Shown here in pieces: positions 1 to 11,686 of a stretch of DNA of 64,000 nucleotides. Position 1 is the stretch's first letter; every line of letters begins with the position of its first letter. The DNA lies in the NCBI RefSeq assembly GCF_002575655.3, contig NC_053037.3, positions 50,666,242-50,730,241 on the forward strand, given 5' to 3'. The notes below the pieces were generated by a model, which did no database searches, was not told where the DNA came from, and saw only the letters and a list, made by a program, of their open reading frames with translations. Source of the stretch: Aegilops tauschii subsp. strangulata. Its lineage: Eukaryota > Streptophyta > Magnoliopsida > Poales > Poaceae. Made by a program: the position numbers and the translations under genes.

Positions 1-500
1 CTACTATGGAGATACCCTGGTAAGATTTCTTACTATTACAACATCCGTGCATCTTTTGCATACTTCTAAAACTAGTACATCATTGCTAACTATGAAGTTA
101 TTACTATGTTTTTCAACAGATAATCCCACAGGATTGTGTGCCTCATTTGATGTATGAGAATGGTAGGCTTGATGTTTTGAACATACAACCAGGTCATCCT
201 ACGAATCTCAACTGTCCATACCGGATTTCTAAAAGAAGTGGAGACATGCAAATCAAAGAATGAAAAAATGTATGGAAAGTCGCAAGGAGGTTCTTGGAAG
301 CAAAAGGAAGCGAAGCGCAAGAATTGGAGACATGATGATCTCCATTCTCCATAATGGAGAGTCAGGGTCTATATTGTTTTATGCTATTTTACCTTAAAGA
401 GGGTATTTCGGTCCTACCTAATACTGATGATCATGTGCTAAGAACAATTAAGTAGGGTTGGTTCGATGACTATGAGGATGATGATCGTATGACTGGTTAT
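1..500 (+). pseudogene. Decayed spliced coding remnant inside CACTA
   Basis: A GT..AG intron is visible: donor GTAAG at 20 and acceptor TTTCAACAG ending at 119. Downstream of 120 a reading frame can be followed in pieces towards about 480. It includes stretches such as GSKRKRSARIGDMMISILHN and SGSILFYAILP, but it is interrupted by stops and frame changes. I do not recognise a named domain with certainty; it looks like the C-terminal end of an accessory protein carried by grass CACTA elements. The upstream exon lies outside the window. Confidence 0.4.
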
Positions 501-606
501 TAATAACGAGTAGAAGTTGTATGATGATGATTAGTAGGACTTGTTATTATATATGATGATGCATGATGCGCGCATGAAGAGTTATTATATATCAGCGGGT
601 GAAATG

Positions 607-746
607 AACATGGATTGGATTGAAGTGAAGGCAACATGCATGTGGTGCATGTCGAAAGTAGTACAATCCAAACTTGATCAAGTTAGGATTAGTATTACTT
701 TCGACATGCACCACATGTTGCCTTCACTTCAATCTAAGCCATGTTT
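607..746. repeat. Long imperfect hairpin (miRNA-precursor-like)
   Basis: Two arms of about 65 bases are reverse complements with a few mismatches and one 4-base insertion in the left arm, joined by a very short loop near 674-678 (TTGATCAA). The fold would give a near-continuous duplex containing AAGTGAAGGCAACATG and GTGCATGTCGAAAGTA. I see no target-site duplication, so it is not an obvious MITE insertion. It may be a transposon-borne precursor of small RNAs. No known mature miRNA is recognised. Confidence 0.6.
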
Positions 747-1119
747 AGGCATAGCAGTACGTAGCGTTGGTAAACCAAGCATGGAGATATAAGAGAGGAC
801 ACTTCTCTCTAATAGCTACCTAATAACAACCTAAATTAACCCCCAAAACCCCTAAATCAGCCCCTTTAAAAAAACCTCAGCTCCAGTCAGATGCTGACGT
901 GTGGATGCCTATTAGTCCCGGTTGGTGTCACCAACCGGGACCAAAGCCCCCCCCGGCCTGGGCTGGCCGCAGCGGCCACGTGGAGGCCCATCTGTCCCGG
1001 TTCGTGTAAGAACCGGGACTAAAGGGTTAGGGCATTAGTAACGACCCTTTAGTCCCGGTTCAAAAACTGGGACAAAAGGCCCTTACCAACCGGGACAATA
1101 AGCCCTTTTTCTACTAGTG

Positions 1120-1270
1120 GTACTAAATGTTTGGGGGGTTTTGGTTTTAGTTTTCTATTAATTTTGTGTTTTCCATTTAATTCTTTTTTGTTTGCTGGTA
1201 TTTTACGATACTACATATTGTACACGTTATGCATATATATAAATAGATTTTCTCGTAGAATATATATATA
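1120..1270. other. AT-rich spacer ending in a TA run
   Basis: This short AT-rich stretch lies between the CACTA end and the pararetroviral sequence and finishes in a TA dinucleotide run at about 1260-1271. I see no gene in it. The viral homology begins exactly at the end of the TA run. Confidence 0.5.
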
Positions 1271-2600
1271 TAGGGAATAAAAATCTTATTGGTTAATAAA
1301 TATTAGATCAGATTTTGATTAGATTAGTATGTGATTAGGTTAATTTGGGATTAGGTGAAAAGTGGTAGACAGGTATGCTTTTTATCTTGAATAGTATTTA
1401 CTGTTCACTAGGTAGGGCACTATTCACAATAGTATTTACTATTCAGTACACTATTTGGAATAGTACTTCACTATTCACAGTAATATTTAATTCAATATGA
1501 TTACCTTCACGTTCTGACTTGATTATATATTTGTTACAGGATCTATTCTGGGCTGGCGAGGCCAAAAATTCGTCCGACGGTGTGCGCAGAGGTGTAAAAT
1601 CCTACTCAGTACTCACCATATTTTTCATTATGTTGTATCAGATGTAGCTAGTTACATTCACTTAGCAGTTTTAATTGCAAATTTATGGGGTAAATTCCTA
1701 TCGTCTTCCCAAGCAGTTCCACCCGAAGGGAACACTTCTCTACGGCCACAAGGTTCTCATTCAAACGCCACTCTGGGCTACACAGAGAACTACACACGCA
1801 GATGTTTCTCCTATAGGATCCCTAGCATAAGAACTCGTCCCATAAATTCATAAATAAAAATACCAAGTGAACCAAGAAACTACATCATTTCCACAACATA
1901 ATTTACATATGGTTTTCCCTTTCGGGAGGCCCTGAAGGGACTACACACAACTAGGAAATTACCTTCAAACTCGGCGCCTTCTTGGCTATTCTACTAGCAG
2001 TGGTGGTGGCTAAACTACGAAGGAAACGGTGCTCTGGTGGAGAGTCTTGATGCTCTGAGTGCTTCGTGCTCTCCCGTCTTGTGTTGTGTTCTTGAGCCCA
2101 GCGTCTCCTTTTATAGCCGCGAGGGTTGGCTGCTAGGGAGGCATTCGAGAGCCTTCCTTCACTTATTTTACACACGGTAGTATGCACGCGTGTCCTACTA
2201 GGGTACATGCGTGTCCTTCTAATAATATAGAAAAGTCCTACTAGGGTACATGCGTATCCTTCTAATAATATAGAAAAGTGCGAGAGAGAGTGCCGACAAA
2301 CTTTAATCTTCAAGAAACTTTGCTTTCTTCACGTGGCATTGTCTCTCCGTGAATAATTGGCTGGCCTCTGTGTACCATTCTTTGCTCTTCGGCCATACAG
2401 ATCTTCATACGATTAGCCTTGAGAGCTTCTTCTGCCTTCAAGATTTCTTGCCAGTGTATGCGTACATACATGCTAAGGCTGCTTAAATTTTCAACAATTT
2501 TTTTTACATGGGGTCTTCCCTGCCCATATGATTGATAATACCTTATCAATATTTAAAATATCTTTTCTTGGAATTTCTATCAATATTCGGGTCGGGTATA
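1271..2600 (-). promoter_or_regulatory. Pararetroviral intergenic region with promoter, copy A
   Basis: This non-coding block is repeated nearly identically at 13511-14800. On the minus strand a consensus TATAAAAGG box is read at 2109-2115. It is followed by a long leader that includes degenerate repeats of CTATTCAC and AATAGTATTTACT around 1380-1490. A 43-base segment upstream of the TATA box is tandemly duplicated at 2193-2235 and 2236-2278; copy B has it once. The expected role is the viral pregenomic-RNA promoter and leader. Confidence 0.7.
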
Positions 2601-2653
2601 GGTCCTCCGCGCCCGAATAATTGATAGCAATATCAATATAGGCAATTTGGGCT

Positions 2654-3490
2654 TTATTCAGGTCGCTGCCCATGCCCTGCTATGTCCATATGATCATCAT
2701 CATCGTTTAACAGGTTGAAATCATATTTTTGATCGCATTCTTTCTTTATTTCTTCAAATTTTTCGTCCATTTCATGCCTTAATTCTTTTAATATTTCTTT
2801 TTTCAATTCTTTCTTTATTATTTTTGAAAATTCTTCAAATCTTTTATCCATTTCTTGATCTATGTATTCACTGTCTAAAGGGTCAAGCCCCTTTAGAAGG
2901 CATTCTTGATATGTCTTATATTTTGGACTCTTCCTTCTTTATATTTTTTGAGCTTGTTGCCTCCCCCTTTGTGGGAGTTGGTGAATCAGGTATGCCTCTT
3001 TTCATTTGGATATAGTCTTTAGCCTTTGGGTCAATATAATAATCTGGTCCTAATACCTTTCTTGCCCAAAGTAAGGCATCATCTATATTATAATATCTTT
3101 TGAATGTTAAATATTGTCCTTTTCTTTTTGCATCTAATTTTTCAATCATTATATTTTCCCATTCCAAATATATGCCAGGTTTATTTCCATCAAATATAAG
3201 ATATAGTGTTTCTCCTTTTGGTATTTCAATCTTTTCTGGCTTTGGCAAATTTTTGTTTAATTCATTAAAGTATTCTGCCAAACTATTGAGAATTGATAAA
3301 AATATCCTTTTTCCTCTCTCTTGAGAGTATATTGGAACCAAAAATTATCCAATATGCATCTTTGAGCTTCATCAAGCTTGATATGGGGTTTTGGCTTGAA
3401 ATTGAATGTACTTGGCTGAAACATTTTCAGCCTATTTTCTTCTCCAAAGAAGAGATATTCATCCTTGTTGGCGAATAATCCTTTCCTCAT
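2654..3490 (-). pseudogene. Viroplasmin-like and coiled-coil viral ORF remnant
   Basis: Three overlapping minus-strand frames cover 3490-2654, so at least two frameshifts have occurred. The middle part (about 3000-3250) reads LYLIFDGNKPGIYLEWE and later LTFKRYYNIDDALLWARK. This resembles the RNase-H-like viroplasmin fold (Cauli_VI type), in which a short GxxPGIY..W segment precedes a KGxxYxxF motif. The C-terminal part (2851-2654) is highly charged, rich in K and E, and predicted to be coiled coil. It lies directly downstream of the RNase H region. The viroplasmin assignment is by motif only and could be wrong; the coiled-coil character is visible directly. Confidence 0.5.
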
Positions 3491-5243
3491 TTCTGCAAAT
3501 TTGATGCACGAGAAAATATGTCAGGTAAGGTATCATCCTTCCCCTTAATATGCTCAAAAATAACTTTATAACCATTCCCAGCTATGGTGTCTTCAAATAA
3601 GACCCATCTTCTCGTTGAGCTTTTCTTACTATTAATTTTATTGTAATATCGACATATAGCTTCACGGTCTGTTCGCACTGTAAATTCTTTAAATCCTAGA
3701 TATAGCCTAATGCATTTATTGCATTTACAACTGCAAGGATTTCCCTATCAATATTATTCACCGTCTTTAATTTGTAACTTCCCGAAGCATATCTGCATAT
3801 TTTTTCATCTGCTTTTGGGGAGTATTTATTGGGTTTTTGTTTTAGTATCGCACCCCATCCTACCTTAGATGCATCTGTCTCAATTATAAAATAATTGTCT
3901 TCTAGAGGCAATTCTAGGGGTTTTAAATTCTTGACCTTTTCCTTGATGGCCTTTACTAATTTTATATCTTTGGGATTGAAGTATTTTTGACCACTTTTCC
4001 TTAATTTAGCACATAAAGGTCCTGCTAACTTTGCTAAGTTGTCTATATAGTTTCGCGCATAGTTTACAATTCCTAAGAACTGTTGTAAAACCTTTTTATC
4101 ACTCATATTATCAGGAAACTCTAATATTTTCTTTGCAATATGTTCTTGTAGATATATCTTTCCTTCTCCTATTTCATGACCAAGGAAATTAATTTTTTCT
4201 TTGCAAATTTCCATCTTCTTTTTGGATAGTATGAGTCCATTTTGTTCTATCTTTCGAAAGAACACTTCAAGATGGGCTATATGCTCTTTGTATGATGTTG
4301 AGAATACTAACAAATCATCTACGTATACTAATATAAATGCTTGATTCTCATTAAATATATTTTGCATTTTTCTTTGAAATAATGCAGGTGCATTCTTTAG
4401 ACCTAATGGCATTACTAGCCATTCATAATGGCCTTGTGGACAAGTAAATGCTGTCCAGGGAATAGATTCTTCAGCCATTTTTACTTGCCAAAATCCCGCC
4501 TTTAAGTCAAATTTAGAGAAATATTTACTTCCTTGTATTCTGTTAATCCATTCCTGCTTATTAGGTATATTATATGCATCATCAACTGTATTATCATTAA
4601 GCCTTTTAAAATTAATTACCATTCTAGATTTACCTCTAACTTCTTGAGCATGATTTCTAACTATAAAAGCAGCAGATCGATGAGGACTTCTACTTTCTCT
4701 TATAGCTTTTAACTTTAATAACTTTTCAATATTCATTTTGAACTCTTCAATATCTTTTGGAGTAGCTTCTATTGGTCCTGACTTAATTATATAATCTGGA
4801 TTTATGATATTTATTTTGCAAACTATAGAGTTCTTATCCCAATGTTTCATTGGTATTTCTCCAATAATTTGTATGCTTTCTAGTCTTTGCACAATCTTAT
4901 GTATATCCTTTTTAGATTTTATATCTCTATACCAATTTGGAGAGAATGATTGTAACCCAATGCATTCTGTACATGTATTTTCTATATGATATTCTTCTAT
5001 GGTCTCACTAAGTTCTTCGTCTTTACAGAATTCAAGGGGATCTGGACTTGTGCCATATTCATCATCTAAATTAGATATTTCTACATTTTGTAAGGACTTT
5101 CTTTGTTTTCTTACTTCAGATATGTATGGAACATTATCTTGATAAGGGATAAATGTTACCCATTCTTCATGTATGATTGTGGTTTGTAAAGATTGTTGTA
5201 AAAATCTTAACCCTATTATCATGTCATCATTTATTACTGACAA
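3487..5243 (-). pseudogene. Pararetroviral reverse transcriptase / RNase H
   Basis: The main 515-residue frame (5243-3696) carries a full reverse transcriptase: the SRMVINFKRLND region, FSKFDLKAGFWQV, and the catalytic FILVYVDDLLVFS with both Asp residues. The connection domain with NFLGHEI follows, and then the start of RNase H (IIETDASKVGWGAIL). The RNase H C-terminus continues in another frame at 3678-3487 after a break near 3690. Upstream, an in-frame TAG at 5313-5315 separates it from the protease segment, so the two were once one polyprotein. In Caulimoviridae this enzyme copies pregenomic RNA into DNA. Absence of integrase supports a pararetrovirus over an LTR retrotransposon. Confidence 0.85.
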
Positions 5244-5312
5244 ATCTCTTATTGTAATTTCATCTATTATATATTTTGCGCCATTTATGTAAGCTTCAAT
5301 ATTATATGCTAG

Positions 5313-5957
5313 CTAATTATGTATCTTCTTTATTCCTGACATATCGGTAGATACTTCAGCTTTATTATCGTCTATAGTTTCAACTATTTCGGGACATCTC
5401 ATAAAATATTTATCATGGATGATGTTCTTAGTGCAACCAGTATATAATAGTGCCAGTATTTTATATGAAATATTTGGCTTAAGAACAATCCTAACTGGGA
5501 TCCTTATTCCTAACACTTCTTTGAATGGTAATCGAACAATATATTTATTCCCAAAACTAGTAATTGCATCTTTCAATTGTATTAATTTGTCTCCTTTTTT
5601 ATCCCTTACTGTTACCATTTGCTCTTTCATTTCCGTGATTTTAGCAACATTATTGTCTTCCTTCTTACCATTTTCTAACTCATCTTTAAGTTTTTCTAAC
5701 TCTGCTTCTAGCTTATTTATTCTATTTTCTAAATTTCTAACCCTACTGGATAATATTCGTTCTTCTGGTTCTAATTCTATTTCTTGTCTCCACTTTTGAT
5801 TATTGGCTCTTAGACATGAGGCACATGCTTGTTTTAAACACAAGCTGCATGTGAACCTATTATCTTGGCTTGGGTAATATGTACAGAAAGCACATTTTAT
5901 GTTATAATCACCTTTTCCTCTAATCCAATCATGTTCACAATCTACTTGGTTCATCAT
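5313..5957 (-). pseudogene. Pararetroviral zinc-binding region and aspartic protease
   Basis: The N-terminal third has paired cysteines (CEHD..CAFC, then CSLCLKQACASC), typical of a zinc-binding segment between coat protein and protease in badna/tungro-like viruses. A heptad-rich coiled coil follows (about residues 70-115). The C-terminal third is retropepsin-like, but the active-site motif reads LLYTGCTKN: the catalytic Asp position is Tyr (codon 5442-5444). A protease with this change should be dead. The frame ends in TAG at 5313, and the same frame continues open into the reverse transcriptase. Confidence 0.7.
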
Positions 5958-6016
5958 TCCAATTTTTAAACTGGCTAAGTCTCTATTAGGTCTATTTCAT
6001 CTTCACTTGATTCATA

Positions 6017-7566
6017 TTATGGAGCCTCATTTTCTACTTCATCGGTCTCTATAATTGAATATATTGACTCGTCGTCTTTTATTTCATCATCACATACTAA
6101 TATATTTTCATTAACGCTATCTATAATTAATACTCTCTCTTGTTCTTCATATTTTCTAGAGTATCTTTTCTGGTCTTTATTAGGACAAGTTCTACTTAGA
6201 TAATCAGGAGAGTTACATATGAAACACCTGCATGTTTTATCATAGGTTTTCTTAGGATTATATCTTCTTACATTTCTTTTATGTAAGAATGGGGCTCTAT
6301 TGTCTGACCTTCTTAAGAAATATCTTTTCTTTGTTCTAAAATTTCTATTATCTCTCCTTTGTGGCTTATAATATTTGTTTTTCCTATGCCTTTCTTCTCC
6401 ATATGTTAGTGGTATTTGGACAGTGTTATTGCAAAAATTGTAATCTGATTTCTTCATAGATTTTTGGGCTTGAATGCTCGTACACACCTTTGTTAATTGT
6501 TTGAAAACAAATGTTATGGCTTGGGATATATTTACCACATTTCCTCCTGTTTCTTTTTTATACTCCTCAAATATTATGGAACCTAGAGGATCAGGCAATT
6601 TATTAAAATATCTTTCTACTACACCTACATTAAAACCTTGTTTAGCAGTAGTAGCATTATACAAATAATGCAGGGAAAATTCTTTAATACCTTTCCAGCT
6701 AGTTAATGTTAATTTTTCTATTTCTCTTAACCTTTCATTTTGCAATGAGGTATGTCCTAATTCTGGATCTTCTGCTATGATCATATTGAGATAACATTCG
6801 CAAAGTTATTAGGGTTACTTCCTGCCCTTTTTAATTCTTCATATTGACTAGGGTATGACTCTACCCATTGTTCCCATAGAACTTTTACAGATTCTCCTAA
6901 AAATGTTTCAAGATATGTTAACATATCTTCTACCTTAGTGCCTATATTATACTGATTTTGTATATATTTTTGCACTATTAAACCTTTCCATATGCTGATT
7001 ATATTTGGCCAATCTATTGGATCATGAGCTGCTAGGTTTAATATAGCGTCATCATTCTTATAATTCTGAAATTGCACTGGTTTTTCAAAATCTCTTCTTT
7101 TAGTACCCATATATCTATATTGTCCTGGGATATATGTAGGTTGATAGTCATCTTTTTCTGGAGGCCATTGTCCAGCTGATCTGGTAGGTCTCTCTCTTTC
7201 TCCTTCTCTTTTTACAGACGATTCTCCATATCCTCTTCTTCTTTTACCACTATTTTCTACTTCCATGGCTTCCATTGCATTGTCTAAATTATGTAGTCCC
7301 ACATCATCTAGTGAGTTATAGAAATCACTATTTTGTTCCGAATCATCATATCTTTCATCTTCTAACCACATTTCTTTTATTAATTCTTCATCCTCCTCAT
7401 AACTTTCTAATAATAACTTATTATTGATATCCCATTGCTCTTCTTCACTAATAACTTCTTCTTTTTGAACAATATTCTTATCTTTATTATTATTATTAAT
7501 GATAGCATTTTTATTAATAATAACATTTGCTTTTCTTTCTGCGGATGCTATAATTTTATCTTCCAT
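6017..7566 (-). pseudogene. Pararetroviral coat protein, frameshifted
   Basis: Two frames make up one coat-protein region: 7566-6781 (acidic N-terminus with Asn-rich and Glu-rich tracts, then a basic RRRGYGESS segment) and 6784-6017 (conserved core and basic C-terminus). They overlap by a few bases at about 6781, consistent with a single-base indel. The C-terminal part has the Cys motif CFICNSPDYLSRTC. The spacing fits a CCHC knuckle, but the His position is Tyr (codon 6200-6202). The upstream movement-protein region is in the same frame, separated by one TAG at 7663-7665. Confidence 0.75.
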
Positions 7567-7662
7567 GGTTGAACTACTAGTGGCAAACTTCTTATCATTT
7601 TTTAGTTTTTTTAGCCTTGCAATTTCTCTAATAATAAATAGTTCTCTTTCTCTTACTTTGGG

Positions 7663-8531
7663 CTAATCCTTTGTCATAGAATGACTATATTCCCATTCAA
7701 TATGCTTTAGTTTCTTTTCACAATGATTTATTTCATCATCTAAATCAGCCTTTTCCATGCATTCAGATATACCTTTATTTTTATCATCATCAATTTCTGA
7801 TTCTGACATAAAAGATTCAGAGTCTTCTATTGATGCAGCTTTATAGTTCATAAATCGAATACTACTACTTCCTTCACAATTTTGATAGCTTATGTAGTTT
7901 TCAGGTTGCTTTAATTCTTTTTTCTCTATTAATTCACCTATCTTCCATTCTTCTCCAGCTCTTTCTTCAGAACCAATTTTAAGAGGATTCATAAACTTTA
8001 TACCTTTTGATTGCATACTATCAATTACGTCATTCACATTTACTCTATATCTGGAGCTACTATTAATTACGTCATTCACATTTACTCTATATCTGGAGCT
8101 ACTATCAATTACGTCATTCACATTTACTCTATATCTGGAGCTACTTCTATTAGTGAGCCTTCCTATAAATTCTATGCTTACTGGCAAATTTGTTCCTTTA
8201 AAATCTTCATAATTAACCTTTAGTTTGGAAACCAAAACTCATTTTTTCAATAAATTCTTTTACAGACATCATTAGGTCTGGAGCTATATAGGTTATTAAT
8301 CTATTTTCATTCATGTCTCCTTCCAAAAATCCTAATGCTGCTTTGTCTACAGATTCCCATCTTCTGTGTAATAAGGTTATCAAAACCTTCGCACCTAATT
8401 TATTCCTTGTCATACCTTTGACTCCTATGATATACATGCCTTGATGAATATATTTATAACCACAATATTTTAATTCATTTTCAATATTTTTGCTTACAAT
8501 TCTTAAATCTACTGGATGTGTTAACACACTT
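7663..8531 (-). pseudogene. Pararetroviral movement protein, truncated
   Basis: Two frames (8527-8213 and 8235-7663) cover the central and C-terminal movement protein. By comparison with the intact copy B version (11687-12769), the N-terminal 90 or so residues are missing. Compared with copy B, there is a frame change near 8215 and an extra copy of a 14-residue repeat. Sequence similarity to copy B stops at about 8531, where copia-derived DNA begins. Assignment to the 30K movement-protein type rests on gene position and resemblance to tungro/badnavirus proteins. Confidence 0.65.
8018..8143 (-). repeat. 42-bp minisatellite in movement protein (3 units)
   Basis: Three perfect-length 42-base units lie at 8018-8059, 8060-8101 and 8102-8143. 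Each encodes the 14-residue unit SSSRYRVNVNDVID with at most one substitution. Copy B has two units at the same place. Confidence 0.95.
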
Positions 8532-9482
8532 TATCACTAAGCGGTAGCGATAGTCGTAGAAGCAATAGTTGGCGAGACGACAACGATGCTATGATGGAGA
8601 TTAAGGTGTCAAGCCGGTGACGATGGTGATCATGACGGTGCTTTGGAGATGGAAATCAAAGGCACAAGATGATGATGGCCATATCATATCACTTATTTTG
8701 ATTGCATGTGATGTTTATCCTTTATGCATCTTATTTTGCTTAGTACGGCGGTAGCATTATAAGATGATCTCTCACTAAATTTCAAGGTATAAGTGTTCTC
8801 CCTGAGTATGCACCGTTGCTACAGTTCGTCGTGCCGAGACACCACGTGATGATCGGGTGTGATAAGCTCTATGTTCACATACAACGGGTGCAAGCCAGTT
8901 TTGCACACGCAGAATACTCGGGTTAAACTTGACGAGCCTAGCATATGTAGATATGGCCTCGAAACACTGAGACCAAAAGGTCGAGCGTGAATCATATAGT
9001 AGATATGATCAACATAGTGATGTTCACCATTGAAAACTACGCCATCTCACGTGATGATCGGACATGGTTTAGTTGATATGGATCACGTGATCATTTAGAT
9101 GACTAGAGGGATGTCTATCTAAGTGGGAGTTCTTAAGTAATATGATTAATTGAACTTAATTTATCATGAACTTAGTCCTGATAATTTTTGCATATCTATG
9201 TTGTAGATCAATAGCTTGCGATGTAGCTCCCCGTTTATTTTTGATATGTTCCTAGAGAAAAATAAGTTGAAAGATGTTAGTAGCAATGATGCGGACTGGG
9301 TCCGTGATTTAAGGATTATCCTCATTGCTGCACAGAAGAATTATGTCCTTGATGCACCGCTAGGTGACGGACCTATTGCAGGAGCAGATGCAGACGTTAT
9401 GAACGTTTGGCAAGCTCAGTATGATGACTACTTCATAGTTTAGTGCGCCATGCTTTACGGCTTAGAACCGGGACTTCAAGAA
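8532..9482 (+). mobile_element. Ty1/copia fragment: leader and start of gag
   Basis: The stretch 9216-9443 encodes a gag N-terminus (FLEKNKLKDVSSNDADWVRDLRIILIAAQ in part, then YVLDAPLGD and NVWQAQYDDY), with the frame continuing to GLEPGLQE before it breaks near 9482. This is the copia gag region seen in abundant Triticeae elements. The upstream 650 bases look like the corresponding 5' leader. No LTR, protease or polymerase is present, so it is a fragment placed between the two viral copies. Confidence 0.6.
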
Positions 9483-9700
9483 TGAAGCCGCCAACCACAA
9501 GGATTTTGTGGAGGGCGAGACCCGCTGGATCGGCCGCCTCGAAGACGTCGCCGGCAGGATCACCACGCAGCTGGCTACCATGGGGATGCCAAATGTGAGG
9601 TACACCCCGGAGCACAACGTGAGCCCCAACGCCAAGCTGACCCTATTCTTCAAGGGTGTTCTTGGAGCCCTGGAGCATCTTCACTCCAATCGGGCGGCCT
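9483..9700 (+). mobile_element. Ty3/gypsy ORF fragment
   Basis: From 9508 the plus strand reads MEGETRWIGRLEDVAGRITT and then MGMPNVRYTPEHNVSPNAKL, followed by a GALEHLHSNRAASLADEA segment. This resembles the C-terminal part of the accessory, antisense-type ORF carried by grass gypsy elements; the comparable region of the large gypsy element here is around 36950-37250. Only about 70 codons remain, joined abruptly to copia sequence upstream and to an internally duplicated patch downstream. Confidence 0.45.
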
Positions 9701-9836
9701 CTCTGGCCGATGAGGCACATGCAGATGATGATAGCATCTTCACTCCAATTGTTCGTGCATACGCACGGGTAACATCCTTGTTGTTGGCTCTTGCCTCCAC
9801 CAGCGGGTAGACATGCACATGCAGATGATGATAGCA
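9674..9836. repeat. Interlaced short direct repeats
   Basis: A 17-base string (AGCATCTTCACTCCAAT) occurs at 9674-9690 and 9733-9749. A 22-base string beginning GCACATGCAGATGATG occurs at 9715-9736 and exactly 100 bases later at 9815-9836. The two pairs overlap, as expected from template switching during repair synthesis. Confidence 0.85.
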
Positions 9837-9930
9837 GGCAGCCCGCCAGGTGTGGCGGTGGACGCGCGGCGCAGTGAAGGCGCCGCGACGCGCGACGGCA
9901 TATTGGCTAGTACTTCGTTCGTTCAATGGG
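9750..9930. repeat. Dispersed repeat, copy 1
   Basis: This stretch is clearly related to 22405-22565: both share CGGGTAAC..CTTGTTGTT, ACATGCACATGCAGA, GGTGTGGCGGTGGACGCGCGGC, and CTAGT(A/T)CTTCGTTCG in the same order. I do not recognise the family. Confidence 0.6.
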
Positions 9931-10590
9931 ATGAGATTGGCTCAGTCCTGCTTGCCGTTATATCTTGAATCTATTTCAGACAATTCTGTGATGGTTGTTT
10001 CAGTGGGCTAAGATTGGCTCAGTCCTGCTTGTTGTCTCCCCATCCAGGCACGCTCACGGACAACAGGACGGAGGAGCTGCCCACTCCGGATCTAGCACGG
10101 CAGACCCGCTGCCGTCTCCCCATCCAAGCACGCTCTGCCAACCACTGGGGCATAGCCATCCACACCACCACATCAAGGCACCGCCACTGCTGTCGCATCA
10201 AGGAACCACTGGCGCAGCTCGGCCTGCTCGGCCAACGCCGCTCACGGACAACCGGTTGGAGGAGCCGCCCGCTCCAGAGAATGGTTGACCCGCCGCCATC
10301 TCCCCACCCAGGCACGCTCCGCCAACCACCCCAGCCACGGACACAACCATCTGGGTCTTTTGAGCTTTGTGTCCAACATCAACCTGTAAGCATCCAAGAG
10401 CAGAACCTTAGTAATTTCTTTCCATGGGCAAGGACGGTGGAGCTCATATGGTAGCTCACAAATGGCTAGCAGGTAGCAACTAAGAGAGTGTGCCTCCTGT
10501 CGCGTTGCTGGTCGCCCAAGTCCCAATTCCAAGTCACACGCGCTTCCCGCACGCGGATGGGTCTCTAGTTCTAGTATATATAGAGATAGA
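9931..10590. other. Unassigned sequence with repeated CCATCCA-GCACGCTC motifs
   Basis: No convincing gene. The motif CCCATCCA(G/A)GCACGCTC or a close variant recurs near 10037, 10115 and 10305, next to ACGGACAAC and GCCAACCAC strings, giving a diverged short tandem structure. Several overlapping open frames here have no recognisable domain. Confidence 0.4.
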
Positions 10591-11310
10591 GATTGCTAAG
10601 AAGATTGGTTTTGACAGGGAGTTGGAGCAAGGAGCCGCGGATCAATGAGGTGGCAGGCCGTGCCATGGATCAATGAGGTGGCGCAAGCCAGACCGCATGA
10701 TACGTTCTTGCCATTTCCAGAAAAGCACGGGCACCGTGTTTTTTTAAGATACTTGCTTTTACAATTCAGTGAGATATTCTCTTTGAGGATGTCAAAAATC
10801 AATTGTTCTACTAGTTTGTAATTTGTCTTCCTTTGATGTTCATTGGCAATGGGTAGTCTCTTTTCTCTTATTTCACAAGAATATAACAAGTGTGTGCTAG
10901 CTAGCAAAGAAAATGAATCTGGTAGCATATCCCCCCATAGGCAAACAAGGACAAATTGATCTGGTACGTGATCAACAAATCCTCCTTTATTAGATCCTCA
11001 AAAAAGTAGACAGAAACATTGGTTTGATTACATCTTTCAGCAACATGGCAGACAACTAATAATACTCATGAACTCATACATACATGCCATGCATTGTCTG
11101 ATGGTTACATCTATCGACATGCCAAAACAATATATAAATAGAAAGCATCAACTCTCCGAAAACATATTATGCATCATCCCAGGAACCAACCAACGACCGA
11201 ACGACAACTTTCCAAGGAGGCGAGAAACATTACAACACACTAGTTGTGCTCCAGACGAGATTGCAGCAAAGAAGGGGATCCACTCTTCGGTCGTTGAGGT
11301 GACCAATTAT
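10591..11310 (-). other. Unassigned; possible captured 3' gene end
   Basis: On the minus strand, one frame stays open from the viral junction at about 11310 to a stop near 11145. It includes the stretch TEEWIPFFAAISSGAQLVCC. An AATAAA signal on the same strand follows at 10987-10992. This could be the last codons and 3' untranslated region of an unknown gene, joined by chance to viral DNA. I do not recognise the protein. 10591-10980 shows nothing identifiable. Confidence 0.3.
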
Positions 11311-11590
11311 GCAGTCCCACATCATCTAGTGAGTTATAGAAATCACTATTTTGTTCCGAATCATCATACCTTTCATCTTCTAACCACATTTCTTTTATTA
11401 ATTCTTCATCCTCCTCATAACTTTCTAATAATAACTTATTATTGATATCCCATTGCTCTTCTTCACTAATAACTTCTTCTTTTTGAACAATATTCTTATC
11501 TTTATTATTATTATTATTGTTAATGATAGCATTTTTATTAATAATAGCATTTGCTTCTCTTTCTGCGGATGCTATAATTTTATCTTCCAT
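11240..11590 (-). pseudogene. Coat-protein N-terminus, truncated and fused
   Basis: The first 95 or so codons match the start of the copy A coat protein (7566 downward), with small differences such as a longer Asn tract (one codon insertion of ATT/AAT type near 11515). Viral similarity ends at about 11311, after the codons for DDVGLHN. The frame then runs 24 codons into unrelated DNA. The protein is therefore chimeric and lacks the coat core and the zinc motif. Confidence 0.75.
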
Positions 11591-11686
11591 GGTTGAACTA
11601 CTAGTGGCAAACTTCTTATCATTTTTTAGTTTTTTTAGCCTTGCAATTTCTCTAATAATAAATAGTTCTCTTTCTCTTACTTTGGG

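Larger units (their letters stand above)
1..1119. mobile_element. CACTA (En/Spm) transposon, one terminus
   Basis: The right terminus is seen directly: the sequence ends in CTACTAGTG at 1119, the complement of a CACTAGTAG terminal inverted repeat followed by AAAAAGGGC. The preceding 200 bases (about 915-1100) carry short inverted subterminal repeats built on TTAGTCCCGGTT and AACCGGGACTAAA, which is the usual architecture of grass CACTA ends. The other end lies outside the window. Subterminal motifs differ from those of the element ending at 17130, so this is a different family. The body contains a decayed coding remnant and a long hairpin, listed separately. Confidence 0.8.
1271..8531 (-). 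mobile_element. Endogenous pararetrovirus, copy A (partial)
   Basis: Read on the minus strand from 8531 down to 1271, the order is movement protein (truncated), coat protein, protease, reverse transcriptase/RNase H, a viroplasmin-like region, then a non-coding intergenic region with a promoter. This is a Caulimoviridae gene order. No integrase is present. Copy A lacks the 5' ORFs and the primer-binding site. Its movement-protein end breaks off at 8531, and its intergenic end stops at 1271 beside a TA run. Several stop codons and frameshifts make it defective. It shares 1271-2600 and about 7284-8531 with copy B (11311-14812) at high identity. Confidence 0.85.
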